From NCBI GenBank assembly GCA_963169455.1, contig CAUJDW010000113.1:59410-123409 (forward strand): 64,000 nt of DNA, read 5' to 3'. Positions 1-7,274 of the stretch are shown piece after piece. The stretch is from Bacteroidota bacterium (GTDB taxonomy: Bacteria; Bacteroidota; Bacteroidia; Chitinophagales; Saprospiraceae). Position 1 is the stretch's first letter. Every line of letters begins with the position of its first letter. Position numbers and translations under genes: made by a program. The notes beneath the pieces were generated by a model. That model saw only the letters and a list, made by a program, of their open reading frames with translations. It made no database searches and had not been told where the DNA came from.

Positions 1-315
1 GTTGCGCTCAGCAGGGTTCAGCAGGGGCAGGCCCGAAGCGGCCGCCATCTCGATGAAAGCGGTTTGGCCGTCGCCCGACAAGCCGTAGGCGGATGTAACG
101 GGCCGGAACAAAGGGCCGCTCACCTCCAGCAGGATGCGCCGCCCCCGGCTGTGCCAGGTGAGGATTTTCGCCGTACCCTCGCCCCCGTCGGCAAGGGGGA
201 AGAGGGTGAGCTCGGCCGCAGGAAGAGCCTTCGCAAGGCCGCGGCCGATGGCCTGGCAGGCTTCCAGCGCAGGCAGGGCGTCTTTGAATGAATCGCAGGC
301 AATGAGGATTTTCAT
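1..315 (-). CDS. Glycerate kinase, N-terminal part (cut by window edge)
   Basis: Reading leftward from the ATG at 315, the 105 visible codons begin KILIACDSFKDALPALEA and continue with a PLADGGEGT motif. Both match the start of the GarK/GlxK type of glycerate kinase, which phosphorylates D-glycerate with ATP. The MKI..DSFK..L beginning and the DGGEG loop, part of the family's substrate/nucleotide site, are seen directly. The frame is open to the left edge, so about two thirds of the usual roughly 370-residue protein lies outside the window. The family assignment is strong; the gene symbol is left blank because several paralogous names exist. Confidence 0.85.
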   Translation of the reverse strand, partial: MKILIACDSFKDALPALEACQAIGRGLAKALPAAELTLFPLADGGEGTAKILTWHSRGRRILLEVSGPLFRPVTSAYGLSGDGQTAFIEMAAASGLPLLNPAERN

Positions 316-606
316 GGCATGAATATAGGGATTGCGGGGGAAATGGAAGTGGGCCCGTCCTCATCACGCCTGCTACAGCAGCCGGATAAATACTTCGGCC
401 GGGTAAAAAAGCGGGAAGTAAGGAAATTGCGGGATTTGCAAAGAATTAACTACGCCGGCCAAACTATAAACCGCGTCCTCTGTTATACCGACCGGCAGTT
501 GGTTTTGAACCCAATCTGACTGCCGGTGCGGCATAAACTTGACCGCGCTGCTTAGTTTTGCACAGAACCTGCCGCGGCGAAGTATAAACGGCTAAATCAA
601 CCTGAA

Positions 607-3021
607 ATGAAGTTTCAAAGGATTGTTTTGTCAACTGTTTTCGGCCTTGTGTTTGGCGCTGCTTTATCCGCTCAAACCGGCGTCATCAAAGGCAAGGTCA
701 CCGATGCGCTGAGCAATGAACCCATCTCTTTCGCCAACATCCTGGTGGAAGGCGCGGACAAAGGCGCCGTAACCGACATTGACGGGGCCTACGAAGTGGC
801 GGGCCTGCAGCCGGGCCTGTACAATGTGCGCGTCAGTTATGTCGGATACAATGAGCAGACAGCTTACGAGATACAGGTGACCAACGCCAAGCCGGCGGAG
901 GTAAATTTCAAAATGGAGGAAGTGATCCGGGACCTTCAGGAAGTGGTGGTCAAGGCCTCGCCTTTCCGCAAGACGGAGGAGAGCCCCGTTTCCCTGCGCA
1001 CCATTGGCGTGGCGGAAATACAACGCAACCCCGGCGGCAACCGCGACATCTCCAGGGTGGTGCAGTCGCTGCCCGGCGTCACCACCACTGCCAATTTCCG
1101 CAACGACCTCATCATCCGCGGTGGCGCACCCAACGAAAACCGCTTTTTCCTCGACGATGTGGAGGTGCCCAATATCAACCACTTCGCCACGCAGGGCGCT
1201 TCCGGCGGGCCGGTGGGGCTGATCAACGTCAATTTCATCCGCGAAGTGGATTTCTTCAGCGGCGCCTTCCCCGCCAACCGCGGCAACGCCCTGAGCTCCG
1301 TGTTCAACTTCCGGCAGCGCGACGGCCGCGATGACCGCATCGGCGCCAACTTCATGGTGAGCGCCACCGACATCGGGCTGACCCTGGAAGGGCCCATCGG
1401 CGAAAAGGTGACTTTCCTGGCCTCCGCCCGGCGGTCTTACCTGCAGTTCCTCTTCAAAGCGCTGGAACTGCCCTTCCTGCCGACCTACAACGACTTCCAG
1501 GCCAAGGTCAAATACAGGATCGACAAGAAGAACGAAATCACCTTCATCGGGCTGGGCGCCGTCGACCAGGTCAGCCTCAACCTCGACGCCAACGAAACCG
1601 AAGAACAACAGTTCCTGCTCAACCAGCTGCCCGTTACGCCGCAGTGGAACTACACCAATGGCCTGGCCTACCGCCACTACCGGGAAAACGGCTTCTGGCT
1701 CTTCGTCCTCAGCCGCAACATGCTGGACAACCAGGCGGAGAAATACGCCGGCAACGACGACAGCTCGGAGGAAAACCTCATCCTGCGCTACCGCTCCCAG
1801 GAGATCGAGAACAAACTGCGCATCGAGAATACTTTCAAACTCGGCGATTACAAGTTCAACTACGGCGCGGGCTACGAGTATGTAAAATACAACAACCGCA
1901 CTTTCAACCGCATTTTCACCTCGGCCGGCCCGCAGACGGTCAACTACCGCTCGGCATTTGACATGAACAAATACGCCCTCTTCGGGCAGGTGAGCCGCAA
2001 ACTGATGGAGGAGCGCCTTATCCTGTCCCTCGGCTTCCGCATGGACGCCAATGATTACAGCGAAGAGATGAGCAACCCGCTGGAGCAGTTCTCCCCCCGT
2101 TTCTCGCTGGCCTACGCGCTGACAGACCGCCTGTCGTTCAACTTCAATACCGGTTTGTTTTACCAGTTGCCGCCGTACACCATCCTGGGCTACCAGGAAG
2201 ACGGGCGCTTCGTCAACCGCGACAACGGCATCCGTTTCGTGCGCAATCAGCATGTGGTGGCCGGGCTGGAATTTAATACGGCGGCCAACTCCAAGATCAC
2301 CATCGAAGGTTATTACAAGTACTACAACGACTATCCCTTTCTGCTGCGCGACAGCCTGACCCTGGCCAACCTCGGCGGCGACTTCGGCGTGGTAGGCAAC
2401 GAACCGGCCATCCCCTTCGCCGACGGCCGCACCTACGGCATGGAGGTGCTTTTGCAACAGCGCCTGTACCAGGGTTTCTACGGCATCCTGGCCTATACCC
2501 TGGGCTGGAGCGAATTTCAGGATAAGAATGGCGATTTCATTCCTTCCTCCTGGGATGCCCGCCATATCGTCAGCCTGACGGCGGGCAAGAAATTCGGTAA
2601 AGACTGGGAAGTGGGCGTCAACTGGCGCTTTCAGTCGGGCCTGCCGCGCACCCCCTTTTCCGGCGCTTCGGATCTGGTGCTGAACTGGGACGTCAACGGC
2701 CGCGGCATTCCGGACTACCGCCTGCTCAATACCCTGCGCAACAACGCCAGCAACGCCATCGACTTCCGCATCGACAAAAAGTGGTTCTTCGACAAATGGA
2801 GCCTCAATGTCTTCCTCGACATCGAAAACGTAACCGGCAACGCCGTAGGGAGCGAACAGCTCATCCTCGACCGTGAACTGGACGAGAACGGCACTCCCGT
2901 AGGCGGGCCCGTTATCGTCAACCCCGATGCGCCGGCCCAGGAGCAGCGCTACCTGCTGAAAACCATCAACGACGCAAGCGGGACGCCGATACCTAGCATC
3001 GGGTTGATGATAGAGATATGA
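607..3021 (+). CDS. TonB-dependent receptor with carboxypeptidase-regulatory-like N-domain
   Basis: This 804-residue outer-membrane receptor probably imports a large substrate using TonB energy. Residues 1-22 are a signal peptide ending in ALSA. Residues 26-105 form a CarboxypepD_reg-like domain (GKVTDALSNEPISFANI). A plug domain follows, with SLPGV (154-158), LIIRGG near 168-173 and a FLDDV motif near 181. The rest is an aromatic-rich 22-strand-type barrel. No SusD-like partner or DUF4249 gene lies next to it, so its substrate cannot be inferred. A TAGTTTTG box at 553-560 resembles the Bacteroidota -7 element, but no clear -33 TTG is correctly spaced. The ATG at 607 is the only start giving an intact signal peptide. 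Confidence 0.93.
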   Translation: MKFQRIVLSTVFGLVFGAALSAQTGVIKGKVTDALSNEPISFANILVEGADKGAVTDIDGAYEVAGLQPGLYNVRVSYVGYNEQTAYEIQVTNAKPAEVNFKMEEVIRDLQEVVVKASPFRKTEESPVSLRTIGVAEIQRNPGGNRDISRVVQSLPGVTTTANFRNDLIIRGGAPNENRFFLDDVEVPNINHFATQGASGGPVGLINVNFIREVDFFSGAFPANRGNALSSVFNFRQRDGRDDRIGANFMVSATDIGLTLEGPIGEKVTFLASARRSYLQFLFKALELPFLPTYNDFQAKVKYRIDKKNEITFIGLGAVDQVSLNLDANETEEQQFLLNQLPVTPQWNYTNGLAYRHYRENGFWLFVLSRNMLDNQAEKYAGNDDSSEENLILRYRSQEIENKLRIENTFKLGDYKFNYGAGYEYVKYNNRTFNRIFTSAGPQTVNYRSAFDMNKYALFGQVSRKLMEERLILSLGFRMDANDYSEEMSNPLEQFSPRFSLAYALTDRLSFNFNTGLFYQLPPYTILGYQEDGRFVNRDNGIRFVRNQHVVAGLEFNTAANSKITIEGYYKYYNDYPFLLRDSLTLANLGGDFGVVGNEPAIPFADGRTYGMEVLLQQRLYQGFYGILAYTLGWSEFQDKNGDFIPSSWDARHIVSLTAGKKFGKDWEVGVNWRFQSGLPRTPFSGASDLVLNWDVNGRGIPDYRLLNTLRNNASNAIDFRIDKKWFFDKWSLNVFLDIENVTGNAVGSEQLILDRELDENGTPVGGPVIVNPDAPAQEQRYLLKTINDASGTPIPSIGLMIEI

Positions 3022-3127
3022 ATGGCGTGAAATTCCGGTTCAGCCTGCCTTTTTTCCCGTTCGGAAGGTAATTGTTGGAAGTGGGGCCGCACCGGCTTTT
3101 CTTTGTATGAAAATAAAAAACAGTGCT

Positions 3128-3553
3128 ATGAAAGTGTTCCATGTGATCTTCGCGATGTTCCTCCTGGCTGGTTTCAGCGCCTGCACCAACGGCGGCGGCT
3201 CCGATGACGTACAACCCGATACGCCCTCCAATACCCTGGTATCTGCAGGCGAGTGGCGCGTGTCTTATTACTTTGACAAAGACAAGGATGAGACAAACGA
3301 CTTCAACGGCTACACCTTTTCCTTCCTCGACAACGGCGTGCTGGAAGCCAGCCTCGGCGGCAACGTCACGGCGGGAACATGGAAGGTGGTCAGCGACGAC
3401 GGCCACCAGAAGCTCGTCATTACCATCGGGCTGGCCAAGCCGCTGAGCGATTTGTCGGACGACTGGATTATCACCGAGCGGAACGACAGCAGTATCAAAC
3501 TGCGGGATGATAATGACGAACATCTGGAGGAGCTGCATTTCTCCGCCATATAG
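3128..3553 (+). CDS. Small putative lipoprotein, unknown function
   Basis: The 141-residue product has a short hydrophobic signal (VFHVIFAMFLLAGFSAC) ending in a cysteine, so it is probably a lipoprotein. A flexible Gly/Ser/Asp-rich linker follows, then a beta-rich region with the order W-R-V-S-Y-Y, F-S-F-L-D-N-G, GTWKV and IKL that resembles small lipocalin-like secreted domains of Bacteroidota. An in-frame ATG at 3107 would add seven residues. I prefer 3128 because the preceding bases are A-rich, as is usual for this phylum. It lies 106 bp downstream of the TonB receptor and is closed by a strong terminator. No specific function can be assigned. Confidence 0.75.
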   Translation: MKVFHVIFAMFLLAGFSACTNGGGSDDVQPDTPSNTLVSAGEWRVSYYFDKDKDETNDFNGYTFSFLDNGVLEASLGGNVTAGTWKVVSDDGHQKLVITIGLAKPLSDLSDDWIITERNDSSIKLRDDNDEHLEELHFSAI

Positions 3554-3580
3554 GGTTTGAGCATTATCCCAAAAAGGGGA

Positions 3581-3616
3581 AGCCCGGACAGCATGTGCTG
3601 TGCCGGGCTTTTTTTT
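3581..3616 (+). terminator. Intrinsic terminator after the small lipoprotein gene
   Basis: The stem AGCCCGG-ACAGCA pairs with TGCTGT-(G)CCGGGCT around a two-base loop and is followed by a run of nine T. It lies 27 bp after the stop codon of the small lipoprotein gene and ends the rightward transcript before the convergent haloperoxidase gene. Confidence 0.9.
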
Positions 3617-3652
3617 CGGGTTCCACCGCCGCCGGACGGAGGAGGCCGGAAT

Positions 3653-4927
3653 TTAATACTTCAGCGGTTTGAGATGATTCTCCACCACCCATTGGCCGAT
3701 CTTGTCTCCCAGTTCCTGCCCCGCTTCGCATGCAAAACGGAAATGAATGCCGGCTGTCACCCTCGAATCGGCGTTTTCATTGGCGGCCTGCTTAAAGCCG
3801 GCAAAACTTCTCGTGTTTTTCCCGGGCAATCCGGTCGGTGAAGCCATGGTAAAAGGCGTTTGGGCGCCCAGTATTTTCTCCATAACCGTTGCCGCCGCAT
3901 TACCCAATGCGCTGTGCGTTGAGGGATAATCCTGCACCGGGGGCGTCGGCATTGCGGGTTCCCATTGCTGGTCTTCGGCCGTTTGGCCGTTGCCATCCAG
4001 ATGTGCATTTCGGATGGCGGTGTAGGGGCGCCATAAATTGTAATGGAACTTGGAATCCCAACCGGCGATATAGGCATCTGCCAGAGCAATATCTACCAGT
4101 GCAAACAACCTGGCTGTTTCCAGCAAGCCCAGTTTTTTATTTGCCGCCGCGATGCGCGCCACCCGGTTCCAGCCGGCTTCGGAAAACTCATACCAGAAGC
4201 TGGAGTAGGCGGTTTGCTCTTCGGTACGCACCGCACTGTTCAGCTTACCGATCTCTTTGACTTCATTGAATGCTTCGGCATATTCATCGCTGCCAAGCGA
4301 AGGGTGCGGCGCCGAACGGAACTGGCTTTTGCTTTTCAAACCGAAGGGCTTAACATCTACCCAGTAAGGCGCAAATAAAATATCGAATGGCGGCACAGCC
4401 TGATAAACCCCTGCCTGGCCCGAGGGAGGCACAGGGCTGAAAGGGTTGCCTGCGGAGCCGTCCTCTGCACGGGCTTTGACAATGGCCTGCCCTGCATTCT
4501 GGCCCAGCAAAACGCCCCGGTTTTTGGCCTCGCCATCCAGAATGGCCGATAGCGATCGCTGCAAAGCGGAATCGAGAAAAGGCTTTTTCTCCGGGATCTC
4601 GTGCACCAAAACGGCGTGGGCGGCGCTGGCCGCCGCGGCGATGGGGTCTGCGCCGGGGTCTTTCCCCGTGAAGGCGTAAGTGGAATACAAGGGATAAACG
4701 GCATTCAGGGCGTCATGCATGGCGATATGCGTCATGGCATTGATCCTGCTTGCCATCAGGGAATGCTGATAGGCCTCACCGCCAAAGGCCTGGTAGGCTA
4801 ATTCATTCCACTCCAAAACCACTTCGTTGGACAGGATATCCAAATCCGGTCCGCCGTACTGTTGCTTGGAACAGGAAACCCAAAAAAGGCAGGCCGATAC
4901 GGCCAGCATTAAAATCAGCTTTTTCAT
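3653..4927 (-). CDS. Vanadium-haloperoxidase-like PAP2-superfamily lipoprotein
   Basis: This 424-residue protein has an N-terminal signal ending in VSC (Cys19), so it is probably an envelope lipoprotein. The C-terminal half carries the acid phosphatase/haloperoxidase signature: Lys293 to Arg300-Pro301 (KFHYNLWRP), PSTH at 335-338, and Arg389 with a downstream His395 (RVTAGIH). In vanadium haloperoxidases and PAP2 phosphatases these residues bind vanadate or phosphate. The middle motif is PSTH rather than the common PSGH, a variant seen in the bacterial haloperoxidase-related lipoproteins. The actual reaction (halide oxidation or phosphatase) cannot be told from sequence. The gene stands alone on the minus strand, convergent with the preceding gene. 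Confidence 0.85.
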   Translation of the reverse strand: MKKLILMLAVSACLFWVSCSKQQYGGPDLDILSNEVVLEWNELAYQAFGGEAYQHSLMASRINAMTHIAMHDALNAVYPLYSTYAFTGKDPGADPIAAAASAAHAVLVHEIPEKKPFLDSALQRSLSAILDGEAKNRGVLLGQNAGQAIVKARAEDGSAGNPFSPVPPSGQAGVYQAVPPFDILFAPYWVDVKPFGLKSKSQFRSAPHPSLGSDEYAEAFNEVKEIGKLNSAVRTEEQTAYSSFWYEFSEAGWNRVARIAAANKKLGLLETARLFALVDIALADAYIAGWDSKFHYNLWRPYTAIRNAHLDGNGQTAEDQQWEPAMPTPPVQDYPSTHSALGNAAATVMEKILGAQTPFTMASPTGLPGKNTRSFAGFKQAANENADSRVTAGIHFRFACEAGQELGDKIGQWVVENHLKPLKY

Positions 4928-4978
4928 GTGCTCGGTTTTTTATTGGTTTGATTACACCCGAAAAAGCGTAAGTCCCCA

Positions 4979-4993
4979 CCTTACAATGTAAGG
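4979..4993. promoter_or_regulatory. Candidate operator dyad upstream of the haloperoxidase gene
   Basis: CCTTACA and TGTAAGG are perfect inverted arms around a single A, 52 bp upstream of the haloperoxidase ATG in the 291-bp gap before the next, divergent gene. The size and symmetry suit a dimeric regulator site, but no regulator gene is nearby and a chance palindrome is possible. Nothing else recognisable lies in this gap. Confidence 0.3.
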
Positions 4994-5218
4994 GACAGCA
5001 GGCTTCAAGCCTTTCGCCGGGAAATACCCCGCTAAATCGAATTTCTGCCTTTGGCGTAAATTGAAAAATTCTATTTCATACCAGCCCTTAAAGGCGGGTA
5101 AAACCTGACAAAAATTTTGCAACCCGGTGAGGAAAGTCATGCTTCAGGCCTGGCGAAACATATAATTTGCTACTGCTGCAAGCCAGCACAGATTCACCTA
5201 ACCAAAAAATGAGATTTT

Positions 5219-6583
5219 ATGGCACGGAAGAGAGTCATCATCCTCGGCGCAGCCGGCCGGGATTTCCACAACTTCAACACCTATTACCGAGATAATGACA
5301 CCTATGAAGTAGTCGCCTTTACGGCTGCCCAGATCCCCGATATTGACGGCCGCCGCTACCCGGCAGCACTGGCCGGCGCCTTATATCCCAAAGGCATTCC
5401 CATCTATGCGGAAGAAGGCCTGTCCCGCCTGATCCCGGAGCTCAATATTGACGAATGCGTTTTTGCCTACAGCGATGTGAGTTATCAGAAGGTCATGTCC
5501 CTGAGTTCCGTCGTCAATGCCGCCGGGGCGAACTTTGCGCTGCTGGGGCCGAAACACACGACGATCAAGAGTTCCAAGCCGGTTATTTCCATCTGCGCTA
5601 CGCGTACCGGGGTAGGCAAGAGCCAGACTTCGCGCCGCGTGATCGAGATACTCATGGAACTTGGCCTGAAGGTCGTGGCCATCCGCCATCCTATGCCTTA
5701 CGGCGACCTGGCCGCTCAGCGCGTGCAGCGCTTCGCCGAACTGGACGACCTGAAAAAGCACCGTTGCACCATCGAGGAAATGGAAGAGTATGAACCCCAT
5801 GTCGTCAGGGGCAACGTCATTTACGCCGGGGTGGACTACGAGGCCATCCTGCGCGCCGCCGAGCAAGACCCCCGGGGCTGCGATGTCATCGTCTGGGACG
5901 GCGGCAACAACGATTTCTCCTTTTACGAATCCGATCTGTACATCACCCTGCTTGACCCGCACCGCCCGGGGCATGAGCTGCTTTACTACCCGAGCGAGGT
6001 CAACCTGCGCCTGGCCGATGTGGCCATCATCAACAAAATCGACAGCGCTGCTCCGGCCGGCATCCAGCAGGTGCGGGAAAACATCGGGCGCGTCAACCCC
6101 GACGCCATCGTCATAGAGGCGGCTTCGCCCATCCGCGTAGCGGACCCCAGCCTAATCCGTGGTAAACGGGTGCTGGTAGTCGAAGACGGCCCCACCCTGA
6201 CCCATGGCGGCATGAAACTCGGCGCCGGCACCCTGGCCGCCCGGAAATTCGGCGCAGCCGAAGTCATCGACCCGAGGCCGTACATCGTCGGAAAAATTAT
6301 CGAAACCTTCGAACATTATCCCGAAATCGGAACCCTGCTGCCCGCCATGGGCTATGGCGACGAACAACTGCGCGACCTGGAAACTACCATCAACCGCACC
6401 GACTGCGACGCCGTCGTCATCGGAACGCCCATCGACCTGGGCCGGGTGCTGAAGATCAACAAACCGGCTACCCGCGTCTTTTACGACCTACAGGAGATCG
6501 GCGAACCCAACCTGGAACAGGTGCTCCGCGAACGGCTGAAAACCTGGGGCCTGCTGCCCGCAGCCAGGCAGGTGGTTGTTTAG
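5219..6583 (+). CDS. COG2403 GTPase, cyclic 2,3-diphosphoglycerate synthase-like
   Basis: A 454-residue cytoplasmic protein with no signal peptide. It opens with a Rossmann-like segment (RVIILGAAGRDFHNFN) and carries a central P-loop, ATRTGVGKSQTSR, near residues 128-140, with a later WDGGNND motif and an NKID G4-like motif. This arrangement is that of the COG2403 family, whose archaeal members are annotated as cyclic 2,3-diphosphoglycerate synthase; bacterial members are experimentally obscure. Full family length is present. A 16-bp inverted repeat follows the stop. The family is clear but the biochemical role in this bacterium is not: it could be a nucleotide-dependent kinase/ligase or a metallochaperone-like GTPase. 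Confidence 0.82.
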   Translation: MARKRVIILGAAGRDFHNFNTYYRDNDTYEVVAFTAAQIPDIDGRRYPAALAGALYPKGIPIYAEEGLSRLIPELNIDECVFAYSDVSYQKVMSLSSVVNAAGANFALLGPKHTTIKSSKPVISICATRTGVGKSQTSRRVIEILMELGLKVVAIRHPMPYGDLAAQRVQRFAELDDLKKHRCTIEEMEEYEPHVVRGNVIYAGVDYEAILRAAEQDPRGCDVIVWDGGNNDFSFYESDLYITLLDPHRPGHELLYYPSEVNLRLADVAIINKIDSAAPAGIQQVRENIGRVNPDAIVIEAASPIRVADPSLIRGKRVLVVEDGPTLTHGGMKLGAGTLAARKFGAAEVIDPRPYIVGKIIETFEHYPEIGTLLPAMGYGDEQLRDLETTINRTDCDAVVIGTPIDLGRVLKINKPATRVFYDLQEIGEPNLEQVLRERLKTWGLLPAARQVVV

Positions 6584-6611
6584 CAGAGAGTCGGCAGGCC
6601 GGCAGGCCGGG

Positions 6612-6669
6612 ATGGCCGTATATCAGTATGCCAGCGCCAATCGGGGGCTGCCCACTGATATACGGCCAT
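6612..6669. repeat. Perfect 16-bp inverted repeat between convergent genes
   Basis: ATGGCCGTATATCAGT (6612-6627) is exactly mirrored at 6654-6669, enclosing a 26-base loop. A second pair, CGCCAAT (6635-6641, in the loop) and ATTGGCG (6670-6676), crosses the first, so the RNA could fold as a pseudoknot. There is no T-run, so it is not a classical terminator. It may be a small mobile-repeat remnant or a factor-assisted transcription end between the two convergent genes. Confidence 0.6.
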
Positions 6670-6683
6670 ATTGGCGTACTACC

Positions 6684-7112
6684 CTAAAACCACCCTGCGC
6701 CCAGCCCCCGGAATGGCCAGGGAATGGCCAGCAGGATCAGCAGCAGGCCAATGAGGTAATACAGGAATGTCGTGCGCCCGCGGCCCTCCTCAGTGGGTTT
6801 GCGCTTGGCGCGGCTGTAGCCGATGGTAATGGTGAGTATGGCCAGCAGCATCAGCGTGAGGTGTTCCACGGAATAAAAACGGAGCAGCGGATCTTTCATG
6901 AAGCCTTCCGTAAATTTGACGTAAGAGCTGATGAAATACAGCCACAACCCCAGCAGGAGCTGAACATGGGTGGCGATCATCGCATAAAGCGGCATCTTGC
7001 CTCCTGCTGCACCGCCTTTCCAGGAACGGTAAGCCCCGGCCACGGCGAGGATGAGCAAAACGAGTACAACCCACCGGAGGCCGGAATGTGCGTGCTTAAG
7101 TCCTTCGTACAT
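6684..7112 (-). CDS. Small four-helix membrane protein, cytochrome-b-like
   Basis: The 142-residue protein shows four hydrophobic helices, at about 14-28, 43-62, 82-98 and 116-131. Histidines sit near or within the membrane in HAHSGLRW, ATHVQL and SVEHL. The YEGLKHAHSGLRW start and this pattern match a Bacteroidota family usually labelled cytochrome B. Heme binding is inferred from the conserved histidines and is unproven. It is a single gene, convergent with the GTPase gene and separated from the divergent S9 peptidase by 162 bp. Confidence 0.7.
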   Translation of the reverse strand: MYEGLKHAHSGLRWVVLVLLILAVAGAYRSWKGGAAGGKMPLYAMIATHVQLLLGLWLYFISSYVKFTEGFMKDPLLRFYSVEHLTLMLLAILTITIGYSRAKRKPTEEGRGRTTFLYYLIGLLLILLAIPWPFRGLGAGWF

Positions 7113-7274
7113 AATTTTTCGTTTTTAGTTTCAGATGCAAAACTAGTTTTTTTGGTTGAGGTTCACCTGCTCAGAGCTCGTTTGTAGGATTTCCTGCCGG
7201 CCGGGAAAATTCCGAAGGTTTTATCTGCTCAATGGGATCATTATCTTAGCGGGTAATAACCAAAAAAGAATTAG

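Noticed and set aside
664..2565. 633-codon open frame antisense to the first TonB receptor
   Set aside because: It shows the biased composition of a shadow frame in GC-rich DNA, has no domain or signal peptide, and the sense frame is an obvious receptor.
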